A DNA stretch of 64,000 nucleotides from contig CM039467.1 of the NCBI GenBank assembly GCA_022414725.1, positions 11,802,491-11,866,490 of the forward strand, given 5' to 3'. Within the stretch, counting starts at the first letter, position 1; each line of letters begins with the position of its first letter. Below, piece after piece: positions 21,901-32,400 of this stretch. Under the pieces are notes generated by a model, which was not told the origin of the DNA, did not search any database, and saw only the letters and a list, made by a program, of their open reading frames with translations. Made by a program: the position numbers and the translations under genes. Source of the stretch: Microglena sp. YARC. Taxonomy: Eukaryota; Chlorophyta; Chlorophyceae; Chlamydomonadales; Chlamydomonadaceae.

Positions 21901-22054
21901 TAACAGATGTGAACCCTCCCATGCGCCGCTCTATGAGCACTAATGGAGGAACTCCGCCAGGTTCCCCAAGAGATAGCACTCTCGCCCCCGCTACTAGTTT
22001 AGATCTTGGGGGAGGGGGAGTGAGTCGGCTGCGCCCCCACAGCATTCCTCACAG
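21876..22054 (+). CDS. Exon, Ser/Gly-rich linker (5-phosphatase gene)
   Basis: It follows TGCTTTGCAG and reads EIMGSMTDITDVNPPMRRSM, then Pro/Ser/Gly-rich sequence ending in HSIPH plus two bases, with the donor CACAG|GTAGGG. It enters in phase 0 and leaves in phase 2. An upstream acceptor at 21767 opens the same frame 36 codons earlier without stops, so a longer exon is possible. No domain is recognised. A phosphorylatable RRSMST patch is visible. Confidence 0.7.
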
Positions 22055-22430
22055 GTAGGGAACGGCAACTCATATTATGTTTTGAAAAACTATTATAAAC
22101 TAATATGTTAGTACAGTGTCACAATAATATACACGGCATCCATCATAGGTAGGGAGCGGGAAACTCATATTAATGTGTTTTGAAAAACTATTATTTAACT
22201 AATATATTAGTACAGTGTCACAATAATATACACGGCATCCCTCCCAGTTAGGGAACGGCAACTCATATTATGTTTTGAAAAACTATTATTGACTATTAGT
22301 ATTATAGTGTCACAATAAAATACACAGCATCCCTCCCAGTTAGGGAACGGCAACTAATATTATTTTTTGAACGACTATTATTAACCAATATTAGTGCAGT
22401 GTCACAATAATATTAGTTTTTCAAATAAAT
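22040..22430 (+). repeat. About four tandem copies of exon tail plus donor
   Basis: The exon end CATTCCTCACAGGTAGGGAA is echoed by CATCCATCATAGGTAGGGAG near 22138 and CATCCCTCCCAGTTAGGGAA near 22235 and 22328. Each is followed by CAACTCATATTATG, TTTTGAAAAACTATTAT and AGTGTCACAATAA. The unit is about 95-105 bp. Only the first, and perhaps the second, keeps GT at the donor position. Confidence 0.8.
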
Positions 22431-22537
22431 TCAAAATTATGGTGAGATGTAGAGGCTCGCCTGTCTGATATAATCCAACATTCACTAATATGATTCATTC
22501 ACTGATATTAACTAACTTTGCCTTTCCCGACTCACAG

Positions 22538-22588
22538 GGCCATGGAGAAGGTGGTAGAGGAAGGGAAGGCAGCTGTAAAGAAAAGCCG
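22538..22588 (+). CDS. Small exon, basic helix
   Basis: The acceptor GACTCACAG and donor CCG|GTATGTGAG enclose 51 bases that read (R)AMEKVVEEGKAAVKKS(R). It enters in phase 2 and leaves in phase 2, matching the exon before it. It fits both the C2-like exon at 22632 (or 22644) and the exon at 50773, so the C2 block could be skipped without a frameshift. Confidence 0.65.
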
Positions 22589-22631
22589 GTATGTGAGAAG
22601 TGAAGAATGCAACACGAGAGGCAGCACACAG

Positions 22632-22749
22632 CGCGGCTGCCAGAAGCAGTCCTGGGGGCGGCTGGCAAGTCTACTGCATCAACCATTCGCCTGGGGTGGG
22701 CATAATCATTCAAGCCACGTCATTGTCAAGGACCATCGAGTCATCAGCA
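22632..22749 (+). CDS. Candidate exon: first strand of a C2 domain
   Basis: The frame SSPGGGWQVYCINHSPGVGI continues IIQATSLSRTIESSA and ends at the donor GCA|GTGAGT in phase 0. The pattern V-x-I-I-x-A-x-x-L matches the first strand of C2 domains, which precedes a D-P-Y motif (see 23856). Acceptors at 22631 and 22643 both keep the phase from 22588, but they imply an intron of only 43 or 55 bases without a pyrimidine tract. The call rests on pattern and phase. Confidence 0.45.
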
Positions 22750-22769
22750 GTGAGTGGGCTTGGTGTGAT

Positions 22770-23165
22770 GGTTGGTGGGACAGGCGGGACTTGGGGTATG
22801 GTGGTTGGTAGGGCAGGCAGGACTCGGGTGGGTAGTCCTTTTGGTGGTTGGTGGGGCAGGCAGGACTCAGGTTTGGTGGTTCTGGTGGGGCAGGCAGGAC
22901 TCGGGGTTTTGGTGGTTTGGTGGTTGTGGGGCAGGCAGGACTCGGGGTTTGGTGGTTGGTGGTTGGTGGGGCAGGCAGGACTCAGGGCTGGTGGTTGGTG
23001 GGCAGGCAGGACTCGGGGTTTGGTGGTTGGTGGTTGGTGGGGCAGGCAGGACTCGGGGTTTGGTGTTAGTGTGGCAGGGCAGGACTCGGGGGTTTGGTGG
23101 TAAGTGTGGCAGGCAGGACTCGGGGTTTGGTAGTTAGTGTGGCAGCAGGAACTCCGGGGTTTCTT
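22770..23165 (+). repeat. GGGGCAGGCAGGACTCGGGG minisatellite
   Basis: Units of GGTTTGGTGGTTGGTGG followed by GGCAGGCAGGACTCGGG repeat with a period of about 35-60 bp, with many length changes. 23166-23850 is mostly unique, with CTGCACCCTTGTGGCACCC repeats near 23500-23570. Confidence 0.85.
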
Positions 23166-23855
23166 CGGGACCTAATCTTCTAGCTCACATGCTCAATTAT
23201 TGCACTTTGGTGCTAATGAGGGTGCTATGTTAACATAATGTTATATGAAGTATGCATATTCCTTTAGGGTTTGCTTTTTGGAGCCAATAAAAACTGGCCT
23301 AGAGAACTCAAAGTGTCTGCTAGGAGCACATGGTGCTACGTTCACTGCTTCCATTTCCTTAGAAAAAACTTGGCAGGACCTATTCTTTCACTCTTTGATT
23401 AATTATGCCGGGATTTAAATGCCCCCTTACTCGAGGGGTAGGTCCCTCGTAGCTTCCTGGCTAACCTCCACTACACACTTCTGCTGTAGGGGTCTTTGTG
23501 CACCCTTTTCTGCACCCTTGTGGCACCCTTTTCTGCACCCTTGTGGCACCCCTTCCACCCATAATGCACCCCTTCAGGCCAAATAAAAGGGTGCGTACAG
23601 CAAAATAATCTGATGTTGCCATCGATAGGTCCCTAACAGGCTAGGTCCAGTTTCGCATGCAGCTACGTGGGGTACTTCCGTCCTTAGCTTGTCCTGGCTA
23701 CCCCACCCACAGTAAGAGACATTAATGTGTCCATATCCCCAGGGGGTAGGTCCTTCAGGCTAGGCAATTCCACACAGCTACTGGGTAGGATCCCTCCTAG
23801 GCCCGCTGTCGCCCACCCCTTCCTGCCCCTTCATCAACCCCATCCTCATCAACAG

Positions 23856-23880
23856 GGTGGAACCCTATGATAACGTGAAG
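23856..23880 (+). CDS. Candidate C2 fragment, VEPYDNVK
   Basis: After CAACAG the bases read (G)GTG GAA CCC TAT GAT AAC GTG AAG. E-P-Y-D-N-V-K resembles the D-P-Y-V-x-V motif that follows the first C2 strand. An extra G after the acceptor breaks the phase expected from 22749. A diverged duplicate at 25434 (VDTSTHNVK) has the right phase but has lost the motif. The two copies flank the C-rich array. Confidence 0.35.
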
Positions 23881-23889
23881 TTGTGATGA

Positions 23890-25400
23890 ATGTAAAGCAC
23901 TTCACCAACCCCTCCGGCCCCTGCCTCCCCCCCCTGCCTGGCCGCCGTCCGCCCCCCTTTCCTGCCCCCCGCCCTCCCGCCCCTGTCCCCCCGGACCTCC
24001 CCCCCTCCTGCCCCTGTTCCATCCCCCTCTCCTCCCCCCCCCCTTACCCCGCCCTGTCCCCCCCCCGCCTCCTAGGCCCCTGTTCCCCCCCCCCTCCTCC
24101 TGCCCCCCCCACCTCCCCCTTCCCCCCTGTCCCCCCCCTCTGCCTGCCCCCCCCCCCTTTCCGCCCCTTCCCCCCCCCGTCATCTGCCGGCCCCCCCCCG
24201 CCGCCCTTTCCGCCCTGTCCCCCCCTCATCCTGCCCCCCCCCCCCCCTTCCGCCCCTGTCCCCCCCCCTCTCCTGCCCCGCCCCCCTTCCGCCTTCCCCC
24301 CCCCCCCTCTCCTGCCCTCCCCCCCCCCCCCCTTCCGCCCCTGTCCCCCCCTCCTCTCCTGCCCCCCCCCCCCCCCCCCCCTTCCGCCCCTGTCCCACCC
24401 CCGACCTCTCCTGCCCCCCCCCCCTTCCGCCCCTGTCCCCCCCCCCTCTCTCCTGCCCCCCACCACCCTTCCGCCCGTGTCCCCGCCCACCCTCTCCTGC
24501 CCCCCCCCCCCCTCCTGCCCCTGTTCAAGTGCCCCCCTCTCGCCCCCCCCCCCCCCCCCTCCCGCGCCCTGCACCCGACCCCCCCCTCCTAGGGCCCCTG
24601 TTCCCCCCCTCCTAGGCCCCCCCCTCCTTGCCCCCCTGTTACCTCCCCCTCGATCCCTGCCCCCCCCCCCCCCATGTCCTCCCTGCCCCCTTGCCCCCCC
24701 CCCTCCTGCCCCTGTTCCCCCCGCCCGCTCTCCTGCCCCCCCTCCCACCCCCCCCCCTCCGCCCTGCCCCCCCCCCTCACTGCCCCTGTTCCTCCCGCCC
24801 CTGCTCCTGCCCCCCCCCCCTTCCCGGGCTCCTGCCCCCCCCCCCCCCCCCCCCCTCCTGCCCCTGTTCCCCCCCCGCTCTCCTGCCCCCCCGCCCGCCC
24901 CCAGTCCCGGCCCCTGCCCCCCCCCCCCTCCTGCCCCTGGTTCCCCCCCTCTCCTGCCCCCCCCCCCCTCTTGCCCCTTGTTCCCGGCCCCCCCTCTCCT
25001 GCCCCCCCCCCCTCCCCTCCCAGCCCCTGCCCCTGTTCCCCTCTCCTGCCCCCCCCGCCCCGCTCCCCGCCCCTTCCCGCCCCCCCCCCTCCTGCCCCTG
25101 TTTCCACCCCCTCTCCTGCCCTCCCGCCGCCACCCCCCCCTCCCGCCCCTGCCCCCCCCCCCCCCCCTCCTTGCCTCCTGTTTCCCTCCCCCCCTGCTCG
25201 CTGCCCCCCCCCCCCCCCCTCCCGCCCCTGTCCCCCCCCCTCCTGCCCCTGTTCCCCCCCCTGCTCCTGCCCCCCCCACCCCCCTCTCGCCTGCCCCCCC
25301 CACCCCCCCCTCTCCCCCCTCCTGCCCTGTTTCCACCCCCCCACTCTTCCCTGCGCCCCCCCCCCCCCCTCCCCCTCCTGCCCCCCTCACTTCTTCACCC
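23890..25400 (+). repeat. C-rich minisatellite (CCCCCTCTCCTGCCCCTGTT)
   Basis: Units of about 30-40 bp with C runs, CTCCTGCC and CCCTGTTCC fill 1.5 kb. The plus strand is almost pure pyrimidine. Long Pro-rich (plus) and Gly-rich (minus) frames follow from composition alone. C runs vary widely in length and are a likely source of assembly error. Confidence 0.9.
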
Positions 25401-25433
25401 TCATCATCACGCCCCCTCAGACTCCCTCAACAG

Positions 25434-25732
25434 GTGGACACCTCTACGCATAACGTGAAGTGTGAGATGTAAAGCACTTCACCAAAGCGGTCCATGAACA
25501 GCAAAGACCCTTTCTGGAGACGAGTTCTTTGTCTCGATTAGGTGAAGGTCCCCTGCCTTGCTGTGTCAAGGTCACAGTCAAAGGAACCATGTGCACTTGC
25601 TTGGCGGCCGGCTATCTTGGAGAGCTGAGAATCCCAGTGAAGACGATTTCGATTTCCAAACCAAGCATCACGCTCAAGCCTTGGTACCGGCTGCGATCGA
25701 TGGAATGGGAAAGTGGACAAGGGGGCAGGTGG
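25434..25732 (+). pseudogene. C2-domain exon(s) with stop and frameshifts
   Basis: Starting at CTCAACAG|GTG (25434), one frame gives THNVKCEM, a TAA stop at 25470, then STSPKRSMNSKDPFW. The next frame gives DEFFVSI (about 25519-25540). A third gives LPCCVKVTVKGT, AAGYLGELRIPVKTI and LKPWYRL, to the donor GGCAG|GTGGTC (25733, phase 2). In order these are C2 landmarks: P-x-W-x-E-x-F-x-F, L-G-E-x-x-I-P and W-Y-x-L. The stop and two shifts mean either sequencing error beside the C-rich array or real decay. The C2 fold normally binds membrane lipid, often with calcium; whether calcium-binding Asp residues survive cannot be judged. Confidence 0.6.
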
Positions 25733-25859
25733 TCTGACCAGGTCGGCTGTTTCATTTTTGGGGCTGCTTGTGGCAGCTTCCTTGCAGCTCTTATAGCCAG
25801 CCAGCCACTGGGTCAAAACCAATGCTTGAAGCTGCATTTGAATGCTTGTCCATAATCAT

Positions 25860-26770
25860 AATTCAGACGCATTCGTAGCATTGCTGTACTGTACATGGTT
25901 TGGTGTATGTGCTCATGTATGCACCTCTCCCCCAGTCCAACACTTTTGTGCCAGGAAATATTTGCACCACCACCACTACTTCCCACCACCTTCCACTAAC
26001 CACCACCCACCACCACTACCACTGGGGCCACCAAACACAACACCAAAACCCTCCCCTCAACACAGCAGGGTCGAGTTGAGCACTCACATTCAATACACCT
26101 ACTGCTCTTCAAGCTTCAAACTTCAACTATTATACCTGGTAGAGCGCATCCACCGCCCCCTCAATATCAAGTGCTGTACATGGTTTGGTGTATGTGCTAA
26201 TGTATGCACCTCTCCTCCTGCCCAACACTTTTGTGCCAGGAATTATTTGGCACCACCACCACCACCACCATCCCTTCCACTAACCAACAGCCACCAAAAC
26301 ACCTCCCTCAACACTCACATCACCACCACCACCTCCCCTCAACACCGCATTCACATGAAACACTGGCACTATATGTCCAGGTTCAACTTCAGCTTTCTTC
26401 TACCTGGCCAGAGCGCATCCAATAATACGCGCCCCCTCAAATATCAATGCTGTACATGGTTTGGTGGCTGATTGCATGCAACCTCTTTCTCTTCTCCTGT
26501 CCAACAGTTTTGGCGCAGGGAACTATTTGGCACCGACCACCACCACCACCTTCCACCACAAACTACACCACTCCACTTCCATGCACCACCACCACTAACC
26601 ACCAACACCAAAACCAACACCACACAAATCCACTCCTCTCACTCTTCACATACCACCCCTGCACTCACATGAACACCACTCTATCAGGTTCACTTCAGCT
26701 TCTTCTAACCTGGCCGCCGACGCGCATCCACCGCCCCCTCAATGTCATGTGCTGTACATGGAAATGTTGG
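25860..26770 (+). repeat. Three diverged tandem copies of about 285 bp
   Basis: TGTACATGGTTTGGTG occurs at about 25893, 26171 and 26452, with a partial copy near 26752. Each is followed by TGTATGCACCTCTC, CCAACA-TTTTG-GC-AGG, a CCACCA-rich stretch, and CTTCAACTT...CCTGG-CAGAGCGCATCCA. No stable reading frame is shared. Confidence 0.75.
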
Positions 26771-27170
26771 GAAACGCTGAGCCTTGTGAGGACTTGAGGC
26801 AGTGGTTGGATGGGAGCAGACTCAGCTTGAGCAATGAATAATCATAGCTATTGGGTAATGGTGCGCTTTCCGTGGTGTGGGTGGGTGTCGGTGTGCGTGG
26901 GGTAGGGTGGTGGTGGGATGGTGGAGGTGGGGAGTGGGTAGGATGGTGGGGGTGGGGTTGTAGGTTGGTGGGTGGGTAGGGTGGTGGTGGGTGTAGGTGT
27001 GCGTGGGTAGGGTGGTGGGTGGGTGTAGGCGTGGGTGCTTGATGTAGGGGACAGGGTCTCTGAGTCCGACTGTTTCATGGGAGATGTTGGAAAACGTTGA
27101 GTTGTAAAGGACTGAGGCACTGGTTAGATGGAGCATGGATATCATTGATATTGCTCGTGTGGAGTTGGCG
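26762..27170 (+). repeat. Duplicated segment flanking a GGTGGGT minisatellite
   Basis: GTTGGGAAACGCTGAGCC...GAGGCAGTGGTTGGATGG (26762-26812) and GTTGGAAAACGTTGAGTT...GAGGCACTGGTTAGATGG (27083-27133) are copies. Between them lies a GTGGGTAGGGTGGTGGGTGT array (26880-27060). The first copy can be read as EDLRQWLDGSRLSLS, which might be a lost or unrecognised exon. Confidence 0.65.
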
Positions 27171-28660
27171 TGTAGATGTACAGCTCGGTGTGGCGCTGAT
27201 GTGTAGTATGTCAGCTTGTGTGAGGTGGCTGAGTACATGTACAGCTCGTGTGAGCTGGTGTAGATGTACAGCTTTCGTGGGTGAGCTGGTGTGTAGATTG
27301 TACAACTCGTGTGAGGTGGCGAGTAGTATGTTACAGCTCGTATGAGGTGGCGAGTACATGTACAGCTCGTGTGAGCTGGTGTGTAGCTGTACAGCTTGTG
27401 TTAGGTGGCGAGTAGATGTACAGCTCGTGTGAGCTGGTGTGTAGATTGTAGCAGCTGGTGTGAGCTGGTGTGTAAGATGTTACAGCTCGTGTGGCTGGCG
27501 AGTAGATGTACAGCTCGTGTGAGCTGGTGTGTAGATGTACAACTCGTGTGAGGTGGCGAGTAGATGTACAGCTCGTGTGAGGTGGTGTGTAGATGTACAG
27601 CTCGTGTGAGCTGGTGTGCAGATGTACAAGCTTCGGTGTTAGGTGGCGAGTAGATGTTAGCAGCTCGTGTGACCTGGGTGTGTTAGATATACAGCTCGTG
27701 TGAGGTGGCGAGTAGATGTACAGCTCGTGTGAGGTGGTGTGTAGATGTACAGCTCGTGTGAGGTGGTGTGTAGATGTACAGCTCGTGTGAGCTGGTGTGT
27801 AGATGTACAGCTTGTGTGAGGTGGCGAGTAGATGTACAGCTCGTGTGAGCTGGTGTGTAGATGTACAGCTCGTGTGAGGTGGCGTGTAGATGTACAGCTC
27901 GTGTGAGCTGGTGTGTAGATGTACAACTCGTGTGAGGTGGCGAGTAGATGTACAGCTCGTGTGAGCTTTGTGTGTAGAAGTGTAGCAGTCGTGTGAGCTG
28001 ATGTGTAGATGGTAACACGCTCGTGTGAGGTGGCGTGTAGTGTACTAGGCTCTTCGTGAGGTGGCGAGTAGAATGTCAGCTTCGTGTGGGTGGTGAAGTA
28101 GATGTACAGCTCGTGTGAGGTGGTGTGTAGATGTACAGCTTCGTGTGAAGGTGGTGTTGTTAGATGTACAGCTCGTGTGAGCTGGTGTGTAGATGTACTG
28201 CTCGTGTGAGGTGGCGAGTAGATGTACAGCTCGTGTGAGCTTGTGTGTAGATGTACAGCTCGTGTGAAGGTGGTGGTGGTAGATGTACAGGCTCGTGTGA
28301 GCTGGTGTTGGTAAGATGTTACAACTCGTGTGAGGGTGGCAGTAGGATGTACAGCTCGTGTGAGCTGGTGTGTAGATGTACAGCTCGTGTGAGCTTGTGT
28401 GTAGATGTACAGCGTCGTGTGAGGTGGCGTGTGATGTTACAGCTCGTGTGAGGTGGCGAAGTAGATGTTTACAGCTCGTTGTGAGGTGGGCCGAGTAGAA
28501 TGTACAGCTCGGTGTGAGCTGGTGTGTAGATGTACAGCTCGTGTTTGGTGGTGAGGTAGATGTAACAGCTTGTGTGAGCTTGGTGTGTAGATGTACAGCT
28601 TTCGTGTTTGGTGGTGAGTAGATGTAAACCAGCTTGTGTGAGCTGGTGTGTACATGCGCT
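27135..28660 (+). repeat. Minisatellite GATGTACAGCTCGTGTGAGC
   Basis: Units of about 29-30 bp, GTGTGTAGATGTACAGCTCG plus TGTGAG(C/G)TG, alternate between GGTGGCGAGTA and GCTGGTGTGTA forms. About 50 units are present. Scattered single-base insertions (AGTTACAG, CTTCGTG) suggest uncorrected long-read sequence in parts. Confidence 0.9.
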
Positions 28661-28669
28661 GCACAGTGG

Positions 28670-29100
28670 CGGGGCCTCCTTCACCCCAGCTCCTCTTCCC
28701 ATCCTTCCCTAGCTTCTCTCCCTGTTCTCCACCCAATCCCCACACTCCTCCTTGCACCCAACACCCTCTTCCTCCTTCACCCAACATTCCTTCCTCCTGC
28801 CTCCCCCAGCCTCCTCTACTCCTCTTGACCAACACCCTCCCCTCCTACCCAGTCTCTACTCCTCCTTCACCAACACCCCTCCCCCTCGCACCCAACACCC
28901 TTCCCCCTCCCCACCCAGCTCTCCTCCTCCTCGTACCGATTCAACCCCATACCCCTTTTCTGCTCTCAAGCTCCCCTCTTCTTCCACCTTAGTCTCCTCC
29001 TCCAGCTCCCTCCCCCCCCCCCCCTTCCCCCTGCTCCATCCCTTCGCCTACCTGCCCCCCTCCTTTATCCATCCAACGCAACCCCTGCTGCGCCCACTGA
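28670..29100 (+). repeat. Pyrimidine-rich CTCC/ACCCAACACC repeats
   Basis: Degenerate units of CCTCCTTCACCCAACACCC and CTCCTCC fill the stretch up to a possible exon at 29129. No gene-like frame is supported. Confidence 0.7.
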
Positions 29101-29128
29101 AGTGTACAAGAGTGGGCAGCTAACAAAG

Positions 29129-29205
29129 GTTGAAGGGCAACTTGTCAGTCATTGATGATGACCGCGTGATGGGCAACGATGTAGACGCTGCCAGCCTCCT
29201 CGTAA
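29129..29205 (+). CDS. Candidate exon SVIDDDRVMGND (copy 1 of 3)
   Basis: The frame LKGNLSVIDDDRVMGNDVDA ends SLL at a good donor, CTC|GTAAGTAGG (29206). Upstream, YKSGQLTKVEG is open in another frame, so the true acceptor may lie further left and a one-base slip may separate the two. The segment TTGATGATGACC...AACGAT...GCCAGCC is copied at 29431-29490 (damaged) and at 50198-50262 (other side of the 51-bp array). The acidic DDD cluster is not tied to a known domain here. Confidence 0.4.
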
Positions 29206-29497
29206 GTAGGGCTGCCCATTTTGTCCGTGGTCCGACGACCGACCGTGGTCGGTCGCCATGGTCGGCGACCCTGGTGAGACCATGCCGTGCTGACGCAACC
29301 ACGTCAGCCAGCGGTCTCGTAACTAACTCGGCTTCCCCCGTTGCCACCCGTTTGCCACCTGAACACTCCGTCGCGAAACGCCCCTCCGTCAATTAGTAAC
29401 GTCGCTCGCGACGCTGCATAGAACTTTGACACTTGAGGTGATGACCCCGTGACAGGCAACGATATGGAATGCCAGCCCTCGTTAGTTGGGAAATTCA

Positions 29498-32400
29498 CCT
29501 CACACACTGACTCATACATCATCCATGACAAGAAGACCGTTTTAACCACTTCACAACACTGACTCATACACTCATCCATGGACAGAAGACTGGTGTTTTG
29601 GAACAACCTCACACACTGACTCATACATCATCCATGGACAGAAGACGCGGTGTTTTTAACACCTCACACACTGACTCATACCTCATCATGACAGAGCCGT
29701 TTTTGAACACCTCACAGCCTGAACTCATACACTCATCCATGACAGAAGACAGTGTTTAACACCTCAACAACACTGACATAATCACACTCATCCATCGACA
29801 GAAGACCGTGTTTGAACACCTCACACACTGACTCAATACACTCATCCATCGACAGGAGGGAACCGTCTTTGAACACCTCACACCTGACTCATTGACACGT
29901 CATTCCATGAACAGAAAGAACCGTCTTTTGAACACCTCACACACTGATCCATACCTCATCCATGACAGAAGACCGTCTTTTGAACACCTGCACACACTGG
30001 GACTCATAACACTCATCCATGACAGAAGAACAGTGTTTGAACACTCACACAGTCAGATCTGACTCATACACTCATACTGAAACAGAAGACCGTGTTAACA
30101 CCTCACGCACTGACTCATACACTCATCCATGACAGAAAAGACAGTGTTTAACACCTCACACACTGACTCATACACTCATCCATAGACAGAGAGGACCGTG
30201 CTTTGGAACACCTCACACACTGACTCATACAACTCATGCCATGACCAGAAGACCGTTCTTGAAACACCTCCACATCACCTGACTCATACACTCACCATTT
30301 TGACAGAAAGACCGTCTTTGACACCTGCACACACTGACTTCATACACTCATCTGACCAGAAGACAGTGTTTAACACCCTCACACACTGACTCATACACTC
30401 ATCCATGACAGAAGACCGGTGTTTGAACACCTCACACACTGACGTCATACACTCATCCATGACAGAAGACAGTGTTTGAACAACCTCACAGCACTGACTC
30501 ATACACTCATCCATGACAGAAGAGCAGTGTTTTAACACCTCACATTTGTCGACTGACTCATACACTCATCCATGACAGAAGAGCCGTGTTTAACACCTCA
30601 CACACGTCTGACTCATAACACTCATGCATGACAGAAGACCGTGTTCTTTTTTTTAACACGCTCACACATCTGACTCATACACTCATCCATGACAGAAACC
30701 GTGTTTAACCACCTCACACACTGCTCATACACTCATCCATGAAGAAGACCCGTGTTTTAAACCTCACACATGACTCTTACACTCATCCATGAACAGAAGA
30801 CCGTGTTTGACACCTCACCACTGACTCATTACACTCATCCATGACAGGAAGACGTGTTTGAACACCTCACACACTGAACTCATACACTCAATCCATGGAC
30901 AGAGACGCGTCTTTTGAACACCTCAACACCAGCACTGACTCATACACTCATCCATGACAGAGGAACCGTCTTATGAACACCTCACACACTGACTCATTTA
31001 CACTCATCCAGCAGAAGACCGTCTTTTTGAACACCTCACAGCACTGACTCATACACCATCCATGACAGAAGACCCGTCTTTTGAACACACCACACACTGA
31101 CTCATACACTCATACCATGACAAGAGGACCGTCTTTGAACACCTCCACAAGCCGTTGTACTCACACTGGACCTCATACACTTCATCCATGGCTAGAAGGA
31201 ACTGTTCTTTGAACCACCTCACCACTGACTCATACAACTCATGCATGACAGAAAACCGTCTTTGAACACCCTCAACACCGGACTCCATAGCACTCATCCA
31301 TCGACAGAAGACCGTCTTTTGAAACACGCTCACAGCCGTGCATTTTTGAGGAGACACTGACTCATACACTCATCCATGACAGAAGACCGTCTTTGACCCT
31401 CACACACCGACTCATACACTCATCCATGACAGAAGACCGTGATTAAATACCTCAACACAACTGACTCATACCTCATCCAGACAGAAGAACCGGTCCTTTG
31501 AAGCACCTCACACACTGACTCATACACTCATCCATGACAGAAGACCGTCTTTAAACACGCTCACACAACTGACTCCTACACTCATCCATGACAGGAAGAC
31601 CGGGTTTTGAACTCCTACACACTGACTCATACACTCATCCATGACAGAAGAACAAGTGTTTAACACCTCACACACCTGGGGACTCATACACTCATCCATG
31701 AAAAGAAGACCGGTCTTTGAACAACCTCAACCAACTGACTCATACACTCATCATGACAGAAGAACAGTGTTCTGAACACGCTCACACAGATGACTCATAA
31801 CACTCATAACCATGCAGAAGACCGTGTTTAACACTCACGACTGACTCAAACACTCATCCATCGACAGAAGACGTGTTTAACACCTCACACACTGACTGCA
31901 TACACTCTACCCATGACAGAGACCGTCTTTGAACACCTCACACACTGACTCATACACTCCATCCATCGACAGAAGACCGTGTTTAACACCTCATACACTG
32001 ACTCACTGAACACTCTCCCATGAAGAAGAAGACCGTAGTTTAACACCTCACACACTGACTCATACATCCATCCATGGACAGAAGACCGTGTTTGAACACC
32101 TCACACACTGGACTCATACACTCATCCATGACAGAAGACGTCTTTGACACCTCAACACACTGGGACTCATACACTCATCCATGACAGGACCGTCCTTTAA
32201 ACCACTTCAACACTGACTCATAACACTCATCCATGACAAGAAAGAACGGGGTTTTGAACACTCACACACTGACTTCAATCAAATCATCCATGACAGAAGA
32301 CAGTGTTTAACAACCTCACACACTGACTCATACACTCATCCATGCAGAAAGACGTCTTTGAACACCTCACAGTGCACTGACTCATACACTCAATCCATGG

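Noticed and set aside
23883..25472. 529-residue Pro-rich frame and 448-residue Gly-rich frame on the other strand
   Set aside because: These follow from a stop-free C-rich minisatellite; both strands are open, and the plus frame does not match the C2 frames.
26762..26830. Exon with EDLRQWLDGSRLSLS
   Set aside because: Protein-like, but I found no acceptor and donor pair with matching phase; kept only as part of a duplicated segment.
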